Source: Hordeum vulgare subsp. vulgare (lineage: Eukaryota; Streptophyta; Magnoliopsida; Poales; Poaceae). From it: a stretch of 64,000 bases of DNA. The DNA lies in contig NC_058519.1 of assembly GCF_904849725.1 (NCBI RefSeq), positions 23,791,267-23,855,266 on the forward strand, given 5' to 3'. Shown here piece by piece: positions 1 to 10,346 of this stretch (position 1 is its first letter; every line of letters starts with the position of its first letter). A model generated the notes under the pieces. The model did no database searches, was not told where the DNA came from, and worked only from the letters and a program-made list of their open reading frames with translations. A program made the position numbers and the translations under genes.

Positions 1-2272
1 GCTGTGATTCTTGCTGGAGCTTGTAGTGTTCTTGGTTGGAAACAGCCACATATATTATTTGTCATATTTGAAGACCTGTAGCTATGTTGCATGTGGCTCA
101 CAAACAGCTAAGATGCAAAAACTGGCAGATTGCGTAGTTTTGCCATTTTGTTCAAAATTTGTGCTTAATTGTTGTTGTGGTGTTCTAACTTGCTCCATTT
201 CATTCATGTTGGGTTAATATATGTCTTGGCAACCTGGGAATACCAGATTTGTGCCAAATGTGTGTGAGGTGTTGAATCTTTCACGTAGAGCTTCATATCT
301 TGTATCGTTGATTCCCGTTGATCCGTAGCTCCGTTTGCAAAGTTCTTTATATGGTTTTGCACCGTTTTTACGAGATGCATCTGTTCATATCATTCCCATG
401 CATGTCCAAATAGTTAGTGCAAATTTCTGTCCAGAAACTTGTTGTAGTTTATTTTGCTTATGCTAGTGATAGAAATAGTGGTGCATGCTCAACTTTCATC
501 TCATGCATCATGTGTTTGTTGCATTTTGTGGTGTTGCTGTTCATTGGCTGTTATTCTTATGTTGGGTAGCACCAGGAGAGGAGAACGAATACGTGGAGTC
601 AGGAGAGTACGTGCAGGACGATCCAGAACCATTCCAAGCTGAGGATATCACAGGCAAGATGATATGACCTTGATCCCATCTCTAGACTTGTTATGTTAGT
701 TTCGATTCCATGTCAAATTGCTCGCTGCCTACCACTGAAAATATATTTCCTCTTCATATGCCATGAGCCTAAACACCTTACTCTTTCCTAGCAAACTTGC
801 ATGGCTAGGTAGGCTTGCTCAGCTACTAATGTTAGCGTTGTTAGTTGCAGGTGTTTTAAACTCATGTGATGACATGAGCTTGATATCATTATATTAATTT
901 CTGTTATTTAATTAATGTCTCTATACACTTGGTAAATGACGGGAGGCCTAGCCTTTTGCCGGGTGTCTTGTTCCGTTATTGCCGCCTTAGTTACCGGTTA
1001 CCGGTGTTTGATTCCATAATGATTGCTCCTAACATGTTCGGGGTTGTTATGGGGACCCCCTTGATAAATCGCGTAGTGTTAAGGCTTGTCCGGCAGGACC
1101 CAACATTGGTACTATTTGTTAATCACCTAATAATAAACCGCATAGGGAATAGCTACCCCGAGGAATTTAATCAACAACCCGGGCCAGTGCTCCTCATGAG
1201 TGTTGGTCCAAACCAGAGCAGCTTATTACGCTCCCCGGGGCAACTCGGTGTTTTGGCGTGGTAACCATCGCTCATCCGGCGTGTCCTGAGACTGAGATAC
1301 GCGGCTCTTATCAGGGTCGTCGACACGTCGGGAGGTCCTGCTAGCCTTGTCTTACCTTAGCGGTATATCTTGCGTATAGGAATCCCGGTGAAGCTTTGGT
1401 TTCACCCAGAGTTGAGGTTTTCCTCTAAGGAATCCGACGAGATCACGAGATTCGTGATAGAGGTTGCCTTTGCGGCCTGTGTTCGTTTGTGATGGACTAG
1501 TTGGAGCACCCCTGCAGGGTTTAATCTTTCGGAAAGCCGTGCCCGCGGTTATGTGGCAACTTGGAATATTTTATTAACATCCGGTATTAGAGAACTTAAA
1601 CATAAACTAATAAAAATGCCAACTGTGTGCGTAACCGTGACGGTCCCTTCGAAGATCTCTCTTCGATCGGGAACACGGTGGGGTTATGATTGCCGTAGGT
1701 AGGTGTTCAGGATCACTTTCTGATCAAGTATTCCCGATCGTTAGCGTAGACCACTTTCACTTCCTTCTCGTGTAAGTTAGCCACTTATTCAGTCATAGGT
1801 TGCAGCAGCCTGAAACACTTCTCCCCTTCCTTACCCAATAACATGACTAGTTCTGGCACCAAGGTCTTAGATTGCTGAGTCCCCGTGGCTCACGGATTCC
1901 TCCAAAACTCCCAGCAGGTACAGGTACCCCAGAGACAGATGACCCCGATGGCACCCAGCTGGCGTGGCAGTACGACGAGGAGACATACCGCCTTTACGTG
2001 AACTATCCCGAGGACTGAGGCGTGGTCGTGATCGTGGGCCTGCAGCGGGTAGCATAGCATTTTACTTGTTTTGTAGTCCGTACCGGAACTACCTTGTTTG
2101 TATCTGCGTTGTACTCTGTATTATTAATAAGAAGACAGTTGAATCCCAGATTGTCTACTGTAATTATTATTATGTGCTATGTTTACTTGCTTGCGAAACG
2201 CTTAGATGCGCTTCTTTCCTATTCGGGGGCCTCGACCCCCAGATCGGAAAGGACCGCATCTTGGTCGTTACA
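1..2272 (+). mobile_element. LTR-retrotransposon 3' part (family not named)
   Basis: No long ORF survives. Short retroelement-like coding scraps are visible: an acidic peptide ending near 667 (reading APGEENEYVESGEY) and another ending at 2017 (DDPDGTQLAWQYDEETYRLY). The block ends at 2272 in GGTCGTTACA, a plausible LTR end in CA, exactly where the neighbouring hAT transposase reading stops. That supports insertion of this element into the hAT copy. The other end lies outside the window, so LTR length and target duplication cannot be read. I infer a Gypsy-like or non-autonomous LTR element from general style only. Nothing else of note was seen in the stretch. Confidence 0.5.
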
Positions 2273-3191
2273 TAGAAGCAATACCAATTTTAGAAGCAAG
2301 TCCACCAGATTATAAACGATATGCCTTCTTGTTTGAACAAGCTTAACTGAGAGATCAACAAGATTTTCTAGGCCTTTGAAGTTGTCATCTTTTCTCATGT
2401 CATCAATATAGTTACCAAGTTGCAATTCAAGGTGCATCAAGTCAGAGCTCGAAAAATCATTGGGCTAGAACTCAGCAAGTCTACGTACCTTTTGTGCATC
2501 AAAAGCAGCAAATGAGTTGGCGGGATTCAAGGCCGACATACGAGAAAGCAACTCCATATTGACCTCATCAAACCGATTGTCGAGCTCTTGACTGATTTTA
2601 TCAATAATCCCAATATAAATTTTCCTTCTAAAGTGATCTGCATTTGTTTGACGTTGTACAAACCGTGTTGATCTTCCATAAGGGACATAATTATTCTCCA
2701 TTACAGGAACTTCAATGCCATGTTTGTTGCAAAACGAAGTGACCTTTTCAAGGAATGCATCCCACCCATTAGACCTCAGTTCTTGCATCCTACTCTTTGC
2801 CAATCTAACCAGTGACATTGCGGTAAGAATATCTTGGTCTCTTCTTTGCAAAATTATGAGCGTATGGTTGGAACGCACCTTTAAGAATATATGCTCTTCG
2901 AACATCATCTTGATCATTTACAGGATAAGATGCAATGGGCAGCCTATCCCCCGGATCATGTGGAAGACGATTAATATCATAAGAGAGTGGCGGTGGAGGT
3001 GATGGGGGCGGTGGCGGTTCTGGCGTTGAATTCAAAGTTTCTTCAACTACCCTCTCTTGCACTGGCTCTAGAGTTGGCTCTTCTGTCATGGCCGCCACCG
3101 ACGTCGAAGAAGGAGATGCAAACGGAGGATCAACCCTCTTCTTTGCTGCGTGTTTCATAAAAAGAGATGCAATATCTCCGTTCCTCTTCAT
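2273..3191 (-). pseudogene. hAT transposase pseudogene (zinc-finger MYM type 1-like)
   Basis: Reading from ATG at 3191 the N-terminus runs through a proline-rich stretch to DPGDRLPIASYPVNDQDDVR and RAYILKGAFQPYAHNF, the usual lead into the TTF-type zinc finger of plant ZMYM1-like hAT transposases. The sequence then jumps, out of frame, to RRDQDILTAMSLVRLAKSRM, which in full-length relatives lies several hundred residues further on. The zinc finger and most of the catalytic RNase H-like core are therefore deleted. An in-frame TAG at 2465-2467 breaks the C-terminal part (AEF*PNDF). The reading ends at KLVLLL, just before the hAT dimerisation motif, where the LTR element at 1-2272 begins. Internal deletion, frameshift, nonsense codon and truncation make it non-functional. 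Confidence 0.75.
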
Positions 3192-4088
3192 TCTGTAACA
3201 ATTCTACAATAAAAATAAGATCGATCTGTTAGGTTTGATTGGATACATAATACTCATCTGCAGTCAGGATGTTCCAATCTGCAGTCAGGACTAAAGTTGT
3301 TTAAATTGTGAAATCAAATTATACTTTGAATAGAAAAAGATGTAGATCATACTTTAAAGTCAGAGGAGATGAGAAAAAAGATACAGTTCATACTAGGAAT
3401 AGAAAAGGGATGCAGATTAATGATTTCCTGTTGTCCTGTGACTCCTGATCTGAAGCACAAAACTGAATTAAATCAAAAGATGAGCTTGCTGGAGGCCTGG
3501 GGCGTGGAGAGAAGAAGCACAAAACTGAAGCACATCTTGCCGGAGAGAAAAAGTATACCAAAGGATGTAGATCAAACTGTTGCACAGCCTGAACTCATTA
3601 ATTCCCGCACAACTCACGCTGCACCAGATCAAACTGCAGCAGTTTTAGTTTGAAGTGTGACCAGAAGAAACTTCAGTAGATCACGCTTCTCTGAATCTCT
3701 CCAGCAGATCAAAACTGCTCCAAACTCCTGCAGATCAAAAGCACAGTCACGCTTCTCTCGAGACTCCAGCAGATCAAAAGCAAACTCCTGCACAATATAG
3801 TGTACGTGATGTACGGTTGTACCGCATGTACGGCTGTACCTGCCGGCAACCGGCTGTGCGTCACCGGCGGCGCCTCGGCAAGTCGGCACACGCTAGGGTT
3901 CGCTTGCCGAGTCGATCGCTAGCGACCTCGCGTCGGTTCGGGTCATTGTTTTTTGAGAGTTTGCGAGCGTATTGCATACAGAATACGAAATAGTCTTTGT
4001 ATGTTGGGTTTGGGCCTTGACCGATGCAGATTTGTTATTTTTTTCTTGCTAATTTAGCATATATAGTGAGGTAATAATGGGCTAAATT

Positions 4089-4114
4089 ACAGGGTGGTCC
4101 ATGGACCACCCTGT
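4089..4114. repeat. Perfect 26-bp palindrome
   Basis: ACAGGGTGGTCCA is followed immediately by its exact reverse complement with no spacer. It lies just inside the probable hAT right end and may be a subterminal fold-back. Confidence 0.9.
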
Positions 4115-4435
4115 CCACCCTGTGGCTACGCCAGTGCGCACCGCCGCTCGGTCGTGCTCGTCCGTGGCGCTCGCCCGACCCTGATCGTCGAGGCGCCCCT
4201 AGCCCTGCTTGCCGCGCCGCCCAGCCTTGCTTGCCACGTTGCCCAGCCTACTCGCCGAGCCTCTCCATGCCCGGAGCTGCTTGCTGCGCCGCCTACCCTG
4301 CTCGCACCGCAAGGCCCCGCCCGGCCCTGCTCGCCGAGGCGCCGCAAGGCCATTCTCGCCGTGCCGCCTGCCCTACTCGCCAGTGTCGGCCACGAGCAGA
4401 GGAGAGCATGAGGTTGTGTGTATGTGTGGTGTGCG
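4115..4435. other. GC-rich, no supported gene
   Basis: Repetitive C-rich text built from GCTCGCCG/GCCCTGC-like words is open in several frames on both strands, as expected from composition. No domain or motif is recognisable. Confidence 0.6.
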
Positions 4436-4666
4436 TGGTTTACTCTTTGGGTCAGAAAATATTTCATAAAAGAAATCATAAAAAGTTTCTATGTTGCATG
4501 CGTTCAACCAAACATTATGTTTTCAAAGTAAAGAATGTTGGACTAGGCTACGTAGCGGCACCGCACGTTAGTCTTGCCGTGCGGCGGCTATAGAAGGCCC
4601 ACCATGCATGCGTGACAACTGTATGCATGCATGCATGCGGTAGTAGCCGGTCTAAACAAGAAAACA
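4436..4666. repeat. Dispersed repeat copy A (host site of CACTA 1)
   Basis: Shares words with 34125-34335: AATATTTCATAAAAGAAATC, AAAGAATGTTGGACT, then an R-TTAGTCTTgC-type segment, GCGGCGGCT and GCATGCATGC runs. Similarity seems to resume right of CACTA 1 (14636-14670, T/A-rich TTTAAATAAAAAA against 34339-34370). Confidence 0.7.
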
Positions 4667-4962
4667 CACTAGTGGAAAACGGGTCGGGACTAAAGGCCCG
4701 GCCACATCGCCCCAATTCTCAATGCCTCCCTCGAGGCTTTAGTCCCGGCCTCTAAGGAGCCTTTAGTCCCGGTTCGTGTTCCAAACCGGGAATAAAGGGC
4801 TACGCGACGGGCAGTGGTGGTGGCAACCGTTCGTATCCCCCTTTAGTCCCGGTTGGTGGCTCAACCCGGGACACGTGGCCTGCCGTAGTGGTGGCAACCG
4901 TTGGTATACCTCTTTAGTCCCGGTTGGTGGCTCAACCCGGGACTAAAGACCCAAAGGGTTTG
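4667..4962. repeat. CACTA 1 left TIR and subterminal repeats
   Basis: CACTAGTG is itself a perfect palindrome. It is followed by several TTTAGTCCCGGTT / CCGGGACTAAAG pairs spaced 10-40 bp apart that can form short hairpins, for example at 4912-4948. In En/Spm-type elements such motifs bind the transposase accessory protein; that role is inferred here. Confidence 0.85.
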
Positions 4963-5088
4963 CATCCCGTGTCGTTTCGGGCGATGAAAAGCACGAACCG
5001 AAGCACAGTCGCCATTTCTCTGTTTCTTCTTCTCTCTCGCTCTCCCTCTCTGTTCTTTCCCTCTCTTCTTCCCTTCTCTTCTTCCACC

Positions 5089-6501
5089 ATGCCAACTAAA
5101 TTTCTTAAGGTGCTCGCACATGGCACGACCAAGCTCGATGTCGTGTACACGAACGAGAGCAGGGAGGTGCCGTTTTTTCTTCTACAGTTGAAGGAAAAAT
5201 GGTTTGACGACGCAATGGAGCATGGGAAGTTCTTGGGGCTTGATCTGGAGTACACGGCCGATCAACGCGGTGTTGCCGTCATCCAACTATGCTTCGCACG
5301 CCATGTCTTGATCTTCCAATGGGCGAGGTAAGTTTTGAGGCTTTCTTTGATCCAAGATAATGACATTGTAAGTTTATTTGTTTCAATCATAGTTGGTTCC
5401 CTTCAAATAGTTGTAGTGAAACAATTTTGATTAGTTGAGGGGAACACAATCTAATTGGAATAGTGTTCCATAATTTGAAAAAACGTATTAGAATCAACTA
5501 GTGTTTAATATGTTCCATTGGAATCATAGTTGGTTCCCTTCAAATAGTTGTAGTGAAACAATTTTGATTAGTTGAAGGGGAACACAATCTGATTGGAATA
5601 GTGTTCCATAATCTGAAAAATCGTATTAGAATCAACTAGTGTTTAATATGTTCCATTGGAATCATAGTTGGTTCGCTTCAAATAGTTGTAGTGAAACAAT
5701 TTTGATTAGTTGAAGGGAACACAGTCTGATTGGAATAGTGTTCCACAATCTGAAAAATCTGATTGGTTCAATATGTTCCATTGAAATCATAGTTGTAGTG
5801 ATACAATTTTATGCGGTGTTCTTTGATCCAAGGTTATGAATATTGCATATAGCTAGTGATCTCTCTAGGTTCCATTGGATAGCAATATGATATGTCATAG
5901 TCATGAAAATTGCATATAGCTAGTGATCTCTCTAGGTTCCATTGGATAGCTATAGTGATCTCTCTAGGTTCCATTGCATTTGTTCTATTTGAATCCTAAA
6001 GATAATTTTCTATTTAGTTGTAGTGAAACATGTTTCCTTATTGCAGCAATATGTAACATTTGTTCCATTTTAATTTGTTTCTGTTGCAGTAGTGACAAGC
6101 ATTGTCCAGAACTCATGGATTTCCTTCGCAGCGGCATCACTTTTGCTACCGTTGACATAAGGAATGACAAGCTGAAGATGAGGCACAGCTTCGGTATTGA
6201 GATACCAGCTGGTTGCCTCGTTGATCTCCAAACGATATTCAGGCTTCGACATGATAGGACTTCGATGGCTCATATGGCAGTTGCCTTGATCGACGAGTCA
6301 TATGGTGATATGAAGACCAGTTTCCCAAAGTATCAGCACAAACTTTGGGAGAAGGGCCCACTTGATGATATCAACATTCAGTATGCAGCAAAAGATGCAT
6401 ACGTTTCATACGAGTTGTACCGCAAGATTCGAGTCGTCAACTATGGCCAGCGTCACCTCGAGAAAGGTGGACATTCTGATTCAGACGATTCAGACGAGTA
6501 G
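5089..6501 (+). CDS. Captured DEDDy 3'-5' exonuclease (Werner/RNase D-like), intact
   Basis: Two exons, 5089-5327 and 6090-6501, joined by a GT-AG intron (GAG|gtaagt, gttgcag|TAGTG), give 216 residues. All four acidic/tyrosine catalytic positions of a DEDDy exonuclease are visible: Exo I in LGLDLEYT (Asp52, Glu54), Exo II in ATVDIRNDKLK (Asp106) and Exo III in YAAKDAY (Tyr178, Asp182, the Y-x3-D pattern). Length fits a stand-alone exonuclease domain like plant WRN-exo proteins, which trim DNA or RNA 3' ends. The C-terminus is an acidic tail (HSDSDDSDE). The ATG at 5089 is preferred over one at 4924 because the latter reads through subterminal repeat and pyrimidine-rich leader. The gene lies inside the CACTA element just after its left end, and a frameshifted sister sits at the same place in copy 2. 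Activity and any role in transposition are inference. Confidence 0.8.
5385..5790. repeat. 137-bp tandem repeat, about 3 copies, in the exonuclease intron
   Basis: AGTTGGTTCCCTTCAAATAG recurs at 5391, 5528 and (TTCG variant) 5665. The matching intron of CACTA 2 has only two units (49392, 49530). Confidence 0.88.
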
Positions 6502-8200
6502 TGTTCTCAACGTCGAACACTTGTATATATATCTATGGTAGCTATTATTATGTACTGTTTGGACTAGTATCATGTACTGCTTGGACCAATTTATATATGT
6601 CTAGTTTCTGTTTGTGCCATTATAGTTTCCAAATTTGAATGGTTTAGCCCTTTCTAACTTCATTTGCTACTTTTGAATGGTTTAGCCCTTTCTAACTTCA
6701 TGGTATCATGCATTTCGACCACATATATATACAAAAAGTCTTCAGTTCAAATAAGTTCAAAAAATGAAATCCCTTTTGTAACAGATCTGTTTTTGATTAA
6801 AATAGTCATTTAAAAATGAAAGACCATTAGTCCCACGTGGCGTGCAGCGGAACCACGTGGCGTGCCGCGGAACCACTTTTGTTATGGGGGTCGCTTCTCC
6901 TTCTTCTCCTTGTGCTAGATATTGGTTATACACTAGGGAAAGTAGGAGTAGCGACCATCATCGACGGTTGAAAAATCAGGTGAGCTAGTGTCCACCATAT
7001 ATGAGAGAAGAAGAATGTCGTCTCTTATTGTGGGGGTCGCTTCTACTTCGAGAGAGATTGTCCATTTTGTGATGTGCCTTTGAATGGTGCATTTTGAATA
7101 CACAAAAAGTATGGAGTTCAAATAAGTTTAAAAAAATGAAATCCATTTGTAAGAGATGAGTTCTCGTTCGAAACGTTGCTACTTCGAAAGAGATTGTCCG
7201 TTTTGTACACGAAGTGCATCCAGTTTTTGTCGTAGCCCTCTCAACTTTTTAACACATGCTATGTGGGTGAAATGATGATAGCATGCCAACTTTCAACATT
7301 TTCAGAGTTCATTTGTAGTGCTTTTCAATTTCAGGGTCAACTAGCTTAAAAAAAAAGTAAATGCACGAAGAATACAAAATGAAGCCAGAAATTGTTGCCA
7401 TTTTGTGATGTGCCTTTGAATGGTGCATTTTCAACACACAAAAAGTATGGAGTTCAAATAAGTTCAAAAAAATGAAATCCCTTTGTAAGAGATGAGTTCT
7501 CGTTAGAAACGCTGCTACTTCGACAGAGATTGTCCGTTTTGTACACGAAGTGCATCCAGTTTTTGTCGTAGCCCTCTCAACTTTTTAACACATGCTATGT
7601 GGGTGAAATGATGATAGCATGCCAACTTTCAACATTTTCAGAGTTCATTTGTAGTGCTTTTCAATTTCAGGGTCAACTAGCTCAAAAAAATAAGTAAATG
7701 CACGAAGAATACTAAATGAAGTCAGAAATTGTTGAATTTTGTGATGTGCCTTTGAATGGTGCATTTTGAACACACAAAAAGTATGGAGTTCAAATAAGTT
7801 CAAAAAATGAAATCCCTTTGTAAGAGATGAGTTCTCGTTCGAAACCCTAATACTTCGAGAGAGATTGTCCGTTCAAAATAGATAATAGTTTGGATAGTCA
7901 AAATTATTAATTATGAAAATAAAAAATAGTTTTGCATTATTTATTCAATTTCAAACACTTTTCATTATCATAGTTTTGTCAAATTCTCAAATATGCAAAA
8001 ATAATTTTTAATAAACATAGTTTTTAACTGAAAATAACAAAATAGATAATAGTTTGGATAGTCAAAATTATTAATTATGAAAATAGAAAAAAATTGAAAC
8101 TATATTCAAAATCATAGAGAATATTCAATCTAAATTCTTATTTGAATTTAGATTGAATTTTCTCTATAATTTCTAATATAGTTTCAATTTTCAGTGAGTT
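6502..8200. repeat. CACTA 1 noncoding block with tandem repeats
   Basis: No supported gene. A unit of about 336 bp starting near GATGTGCCTTTGAATGGTGC occurs at 7071, 7408 and 7743 (the third is partial). An AT-rich unit of about 164 bp (AGTTTGGATAGTCAAAAT at 7887 and 8051) follows. 8100-8190 is a fold-back around AATTCTTATTTGAATTTAGA. Confidence 0.8.
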
Positions 8201-8545
8201 TAGGCCCGTAAGCCTGCTTTAGAGAGGAGCTCGATGGAGAAGCTGCGACGGGGCTTATAAACAAGTGTTAGTCCCCCTCGCTGGGCGAGGTGGGACTAAA
8301 CTTATCGTGCAGCCGAGGAGGGGGCTTTAGTCCCGGGTGGAGCCACGCCCTGAGACTACAGACCCCATTTTGTCCCGGTTGGAGCCACGCCCCGGGACTA
8401 AAGACCCTTTTTCGGCAGGCGAGGAGGCGGGAAACGAGGGGCTTTAGTCCCGGGCCGTGGCTCCACCTGGGACTAAAGGGGGTCTTTAGTCCCGGTTCGA
8501 GCCACGCACCGGGACTAAAGATCCACCTATATAAGCGGGACTTCG
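8200..8545 (+). promoter_or_regulatory. Internal promoter block with subterminal-type motifs
   Basis: TTTAGTCCCGGG/GGGACTAAA pairs reappear here, 3.5 kb inside the element, ending with a TATA-like CTATATAAG at 8527-8535 followed by a pyrimidine-rich leader. The same arrangement is at 52510-52860 in copy 2 (TATATAAG 52848-52855). It probably drives the downstream transposon genes. Confidence 0.6.
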
Positions 8546-8799
8546 AAAAATTCCAACCCAAATCGTCCATTTCTCTTCTTCTTCCTCTCGTTCTACTGCC
8601 CGGCGCGGCACATCGACGAACTCGACGACGCCGTCAGGCTGCCCGACGTCCTGCTCGCCACCGCCTGCCGTCCTCCTCGCCGCAGTCGTCCTCCTCGCCG
8701 CGCGCTGCCCTCCTCGCTGCGCGCCACCGTCCTCCTCGCCGCGCGTCGTCGACATCTTCGGCCGGTAAGCCCCCGCCCCCTCCTCCCCAACACTCCGGC

Positions 8800-9370
8800 C
8801 AGTAGAAGAAAAGAAGAAAAAGGAGAAGAAAAGAAGAAAAAGGAGAAGAAAAGGAGAAGAAAAGAAGAGGAGGAGAGGAGAAGAAGAGGAAAAATAGAAG
8901 AAGAAAAGAAGAAAAAGGAGAAGAAAAGAAGAAAGGAAGAAAAAGGAGAAGAAAAGAAGAAAAATGAGAAGAAAGGAAGAAAAATGAGAAGAAAAGAAGA
9001 AAAAGGAGAAGAAAACAAGAAAAATAAAAAGATTTTTTTTGTCATTTAATTCCTATTGTTATTAGGTTTGTGCTAGATTATTAGGATTAGTAATATTTAG
9101 AATTAGGTTAGGGTTACAAGAAGAAGAAATATGAACAAAAATAAGAAAATAAGATTAGGAAAAATGAAAATAAGAAGAGGGGGAGAAGAAAAGAAGAAAA
9201 AGGAGAATAAGAAGAGGAGGAGAGGAGAAGAAGAGGAAAAATAGAAGAAGAGGAGAAGTAGAAGAAGAGAAAAAATTAGAAGAGGAGGAGAGGAGAAGTA
9301 GAAAAGAGAACAGGAAAAGTACTACAAGAAGTGGAGAAGTAGAAGTAGAAGAAGAAGTAGAATAAGAGGA
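8800..9370. repeat. Purine-rich AAGAAGAAAAAGGAG tract
   Basis: Nearly pure A/G on the plus strand in two blocks (8808-9032 and 9115-9370) separated by unique sequence. It creates long meaningless ORFs on the minus strand rich in Phe/Ser. 9370-9640 is AT-rich with repeats of TATGCTTAAGTGTTAATAG and no gene. Confidence 0.85.
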
Positions 9371-9647
9371 GACATATTGTATAGTGTCATTTAATTTTGC
9401 TATTGTATAGTGTATATGCTTAATTTTGCTATTGTATAGTGTATATGCTTAAGTGTTAATAGTGTTTCTTAGATTATTGCTTAATTTTGCTATTGTATAT
9501 GCTTAAATGTTAATAGTTTAATTTTGCTATTGTATATGCTTAAGTGTTAATAGTTTAATTTTGCTATTGTATATGCTTAAGTGTTAATAGTTTATTTTTA
9601 GCAAGAAAATTAATAGAACTAGTTTATTTTTTTTAGTTCATTTTACG

Positions 9648-10049
9648 ATGCCTATCCCGCATCCTCGTCGTCGACTCGGCGGAGGACACCTGCTTGATCA
9701 GAGGGGCCGTGTCCGGGACTGGGCTCCGCCCGGCTGGTATTGAGAGGTGCTATCTTCCGGGGGACGTAGGTTGGTGAGGAGCCAGCCCGTCGTTGACCCA
9801 ATCCTTGTTTGGTGGCGGTCGCGTGGGCCAGTGAGGGTGCCGAGCCTTCTGGACACCGCGGAGGTGGTACGTCACCATGTCAGCGAGGAGGATGAGCACG
9901 TCCGTCGCTACATCGTTGCGTTGGAGGGCAGGTTCGAGCATACCTGGCAGGTTCTTCGGGGATCTCACTGGAGCTATGATCCTGTGATGGTTCCTTCTCT
10001 TTGGGTGTCCACCGCCCGCGCCGATACTCGTCGGGCGCTACGGTTCTAG
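9648..10049 (+). pseudogene. Small CACTA-associated ORF, function unknown, one stop
   Basis: A 134-codon frame from ATG at 9648 to TAG at 10049. The readable C-terminal part contains PVVDPILVWWRSRGPVRV and EEDEHVRRYIVALEGRF. An in-frame TGA at 9739-9741 replaces the TGG present in copy 2. I recognise no domain. It sits downstream of the internal promoter and upstream of the TNP1-like gene, and is equally placed and equally long in copy 2, so it was a real element gene before decay. Confidence 0.6.
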
Positions 10050-10346
10050 ATGTATCAGTGATGCTATATGTATGATAGTATTCGAGGAGTATTAGTGATA
10101 ATATTCGACAATGTACGAACAAAAGTGATGATGTATTAGCTTATAATTGAATGCATGCTAATTTGAATACTACTTTATTTTACGATTTGGTTTTGCTTAT
10201 TGAATACTCAAATTGGAAAAGTACTCCTACTTTGAATACTATGTAGAAATCTAGGAGTCCCGGGTGGAGCCACGACCCGGGACTTAAGTTGTTTTGGAAC
10301 GGAGTTCCTGATAGAATAATTCCTTTTTGGTACAAAGGTTAAGAGA

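Larger units (their letters stand above)
2273..4136 (-). mobile_element. hAT-family element remnant
   Basis: Carries the transposase pseudogene. The right end at about 4136 reads, on the minus strand, CACTGGCGTAGCCACAGGG, close to the CAGTGGCG-type terminal repeats common in plant hAT elements of this class. The left end is lost under the LTR element ending at 2272, so no 8-bp target duplication can be checked. Between 3192 and 4088 there is no gene, only 5' flanking DNA with short repeats around CTCCAGCAGATCAAAAGC (3700-3790). Confidence 0.5.

Noticed and set aside
929..1264. 111-codon plus-strand ORF
   Set aside because: No recognisable domain and lies within retroelement-like DNA; kept only as part of the mobile element.
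4094..4593. Overlapping ORFs on both strands in GC-rich DNA
   Set aside because: Open in several frames because of low-complexity GC content; no motif.
8593..9045. Minus-strand Phe/Ser-rich ORF over the purine tract (and its twin at 52806-53342)
   Set aside because: It is the complement of an AAGAAG-type repeat; composition alone keeps it open and the two copies differ freely.
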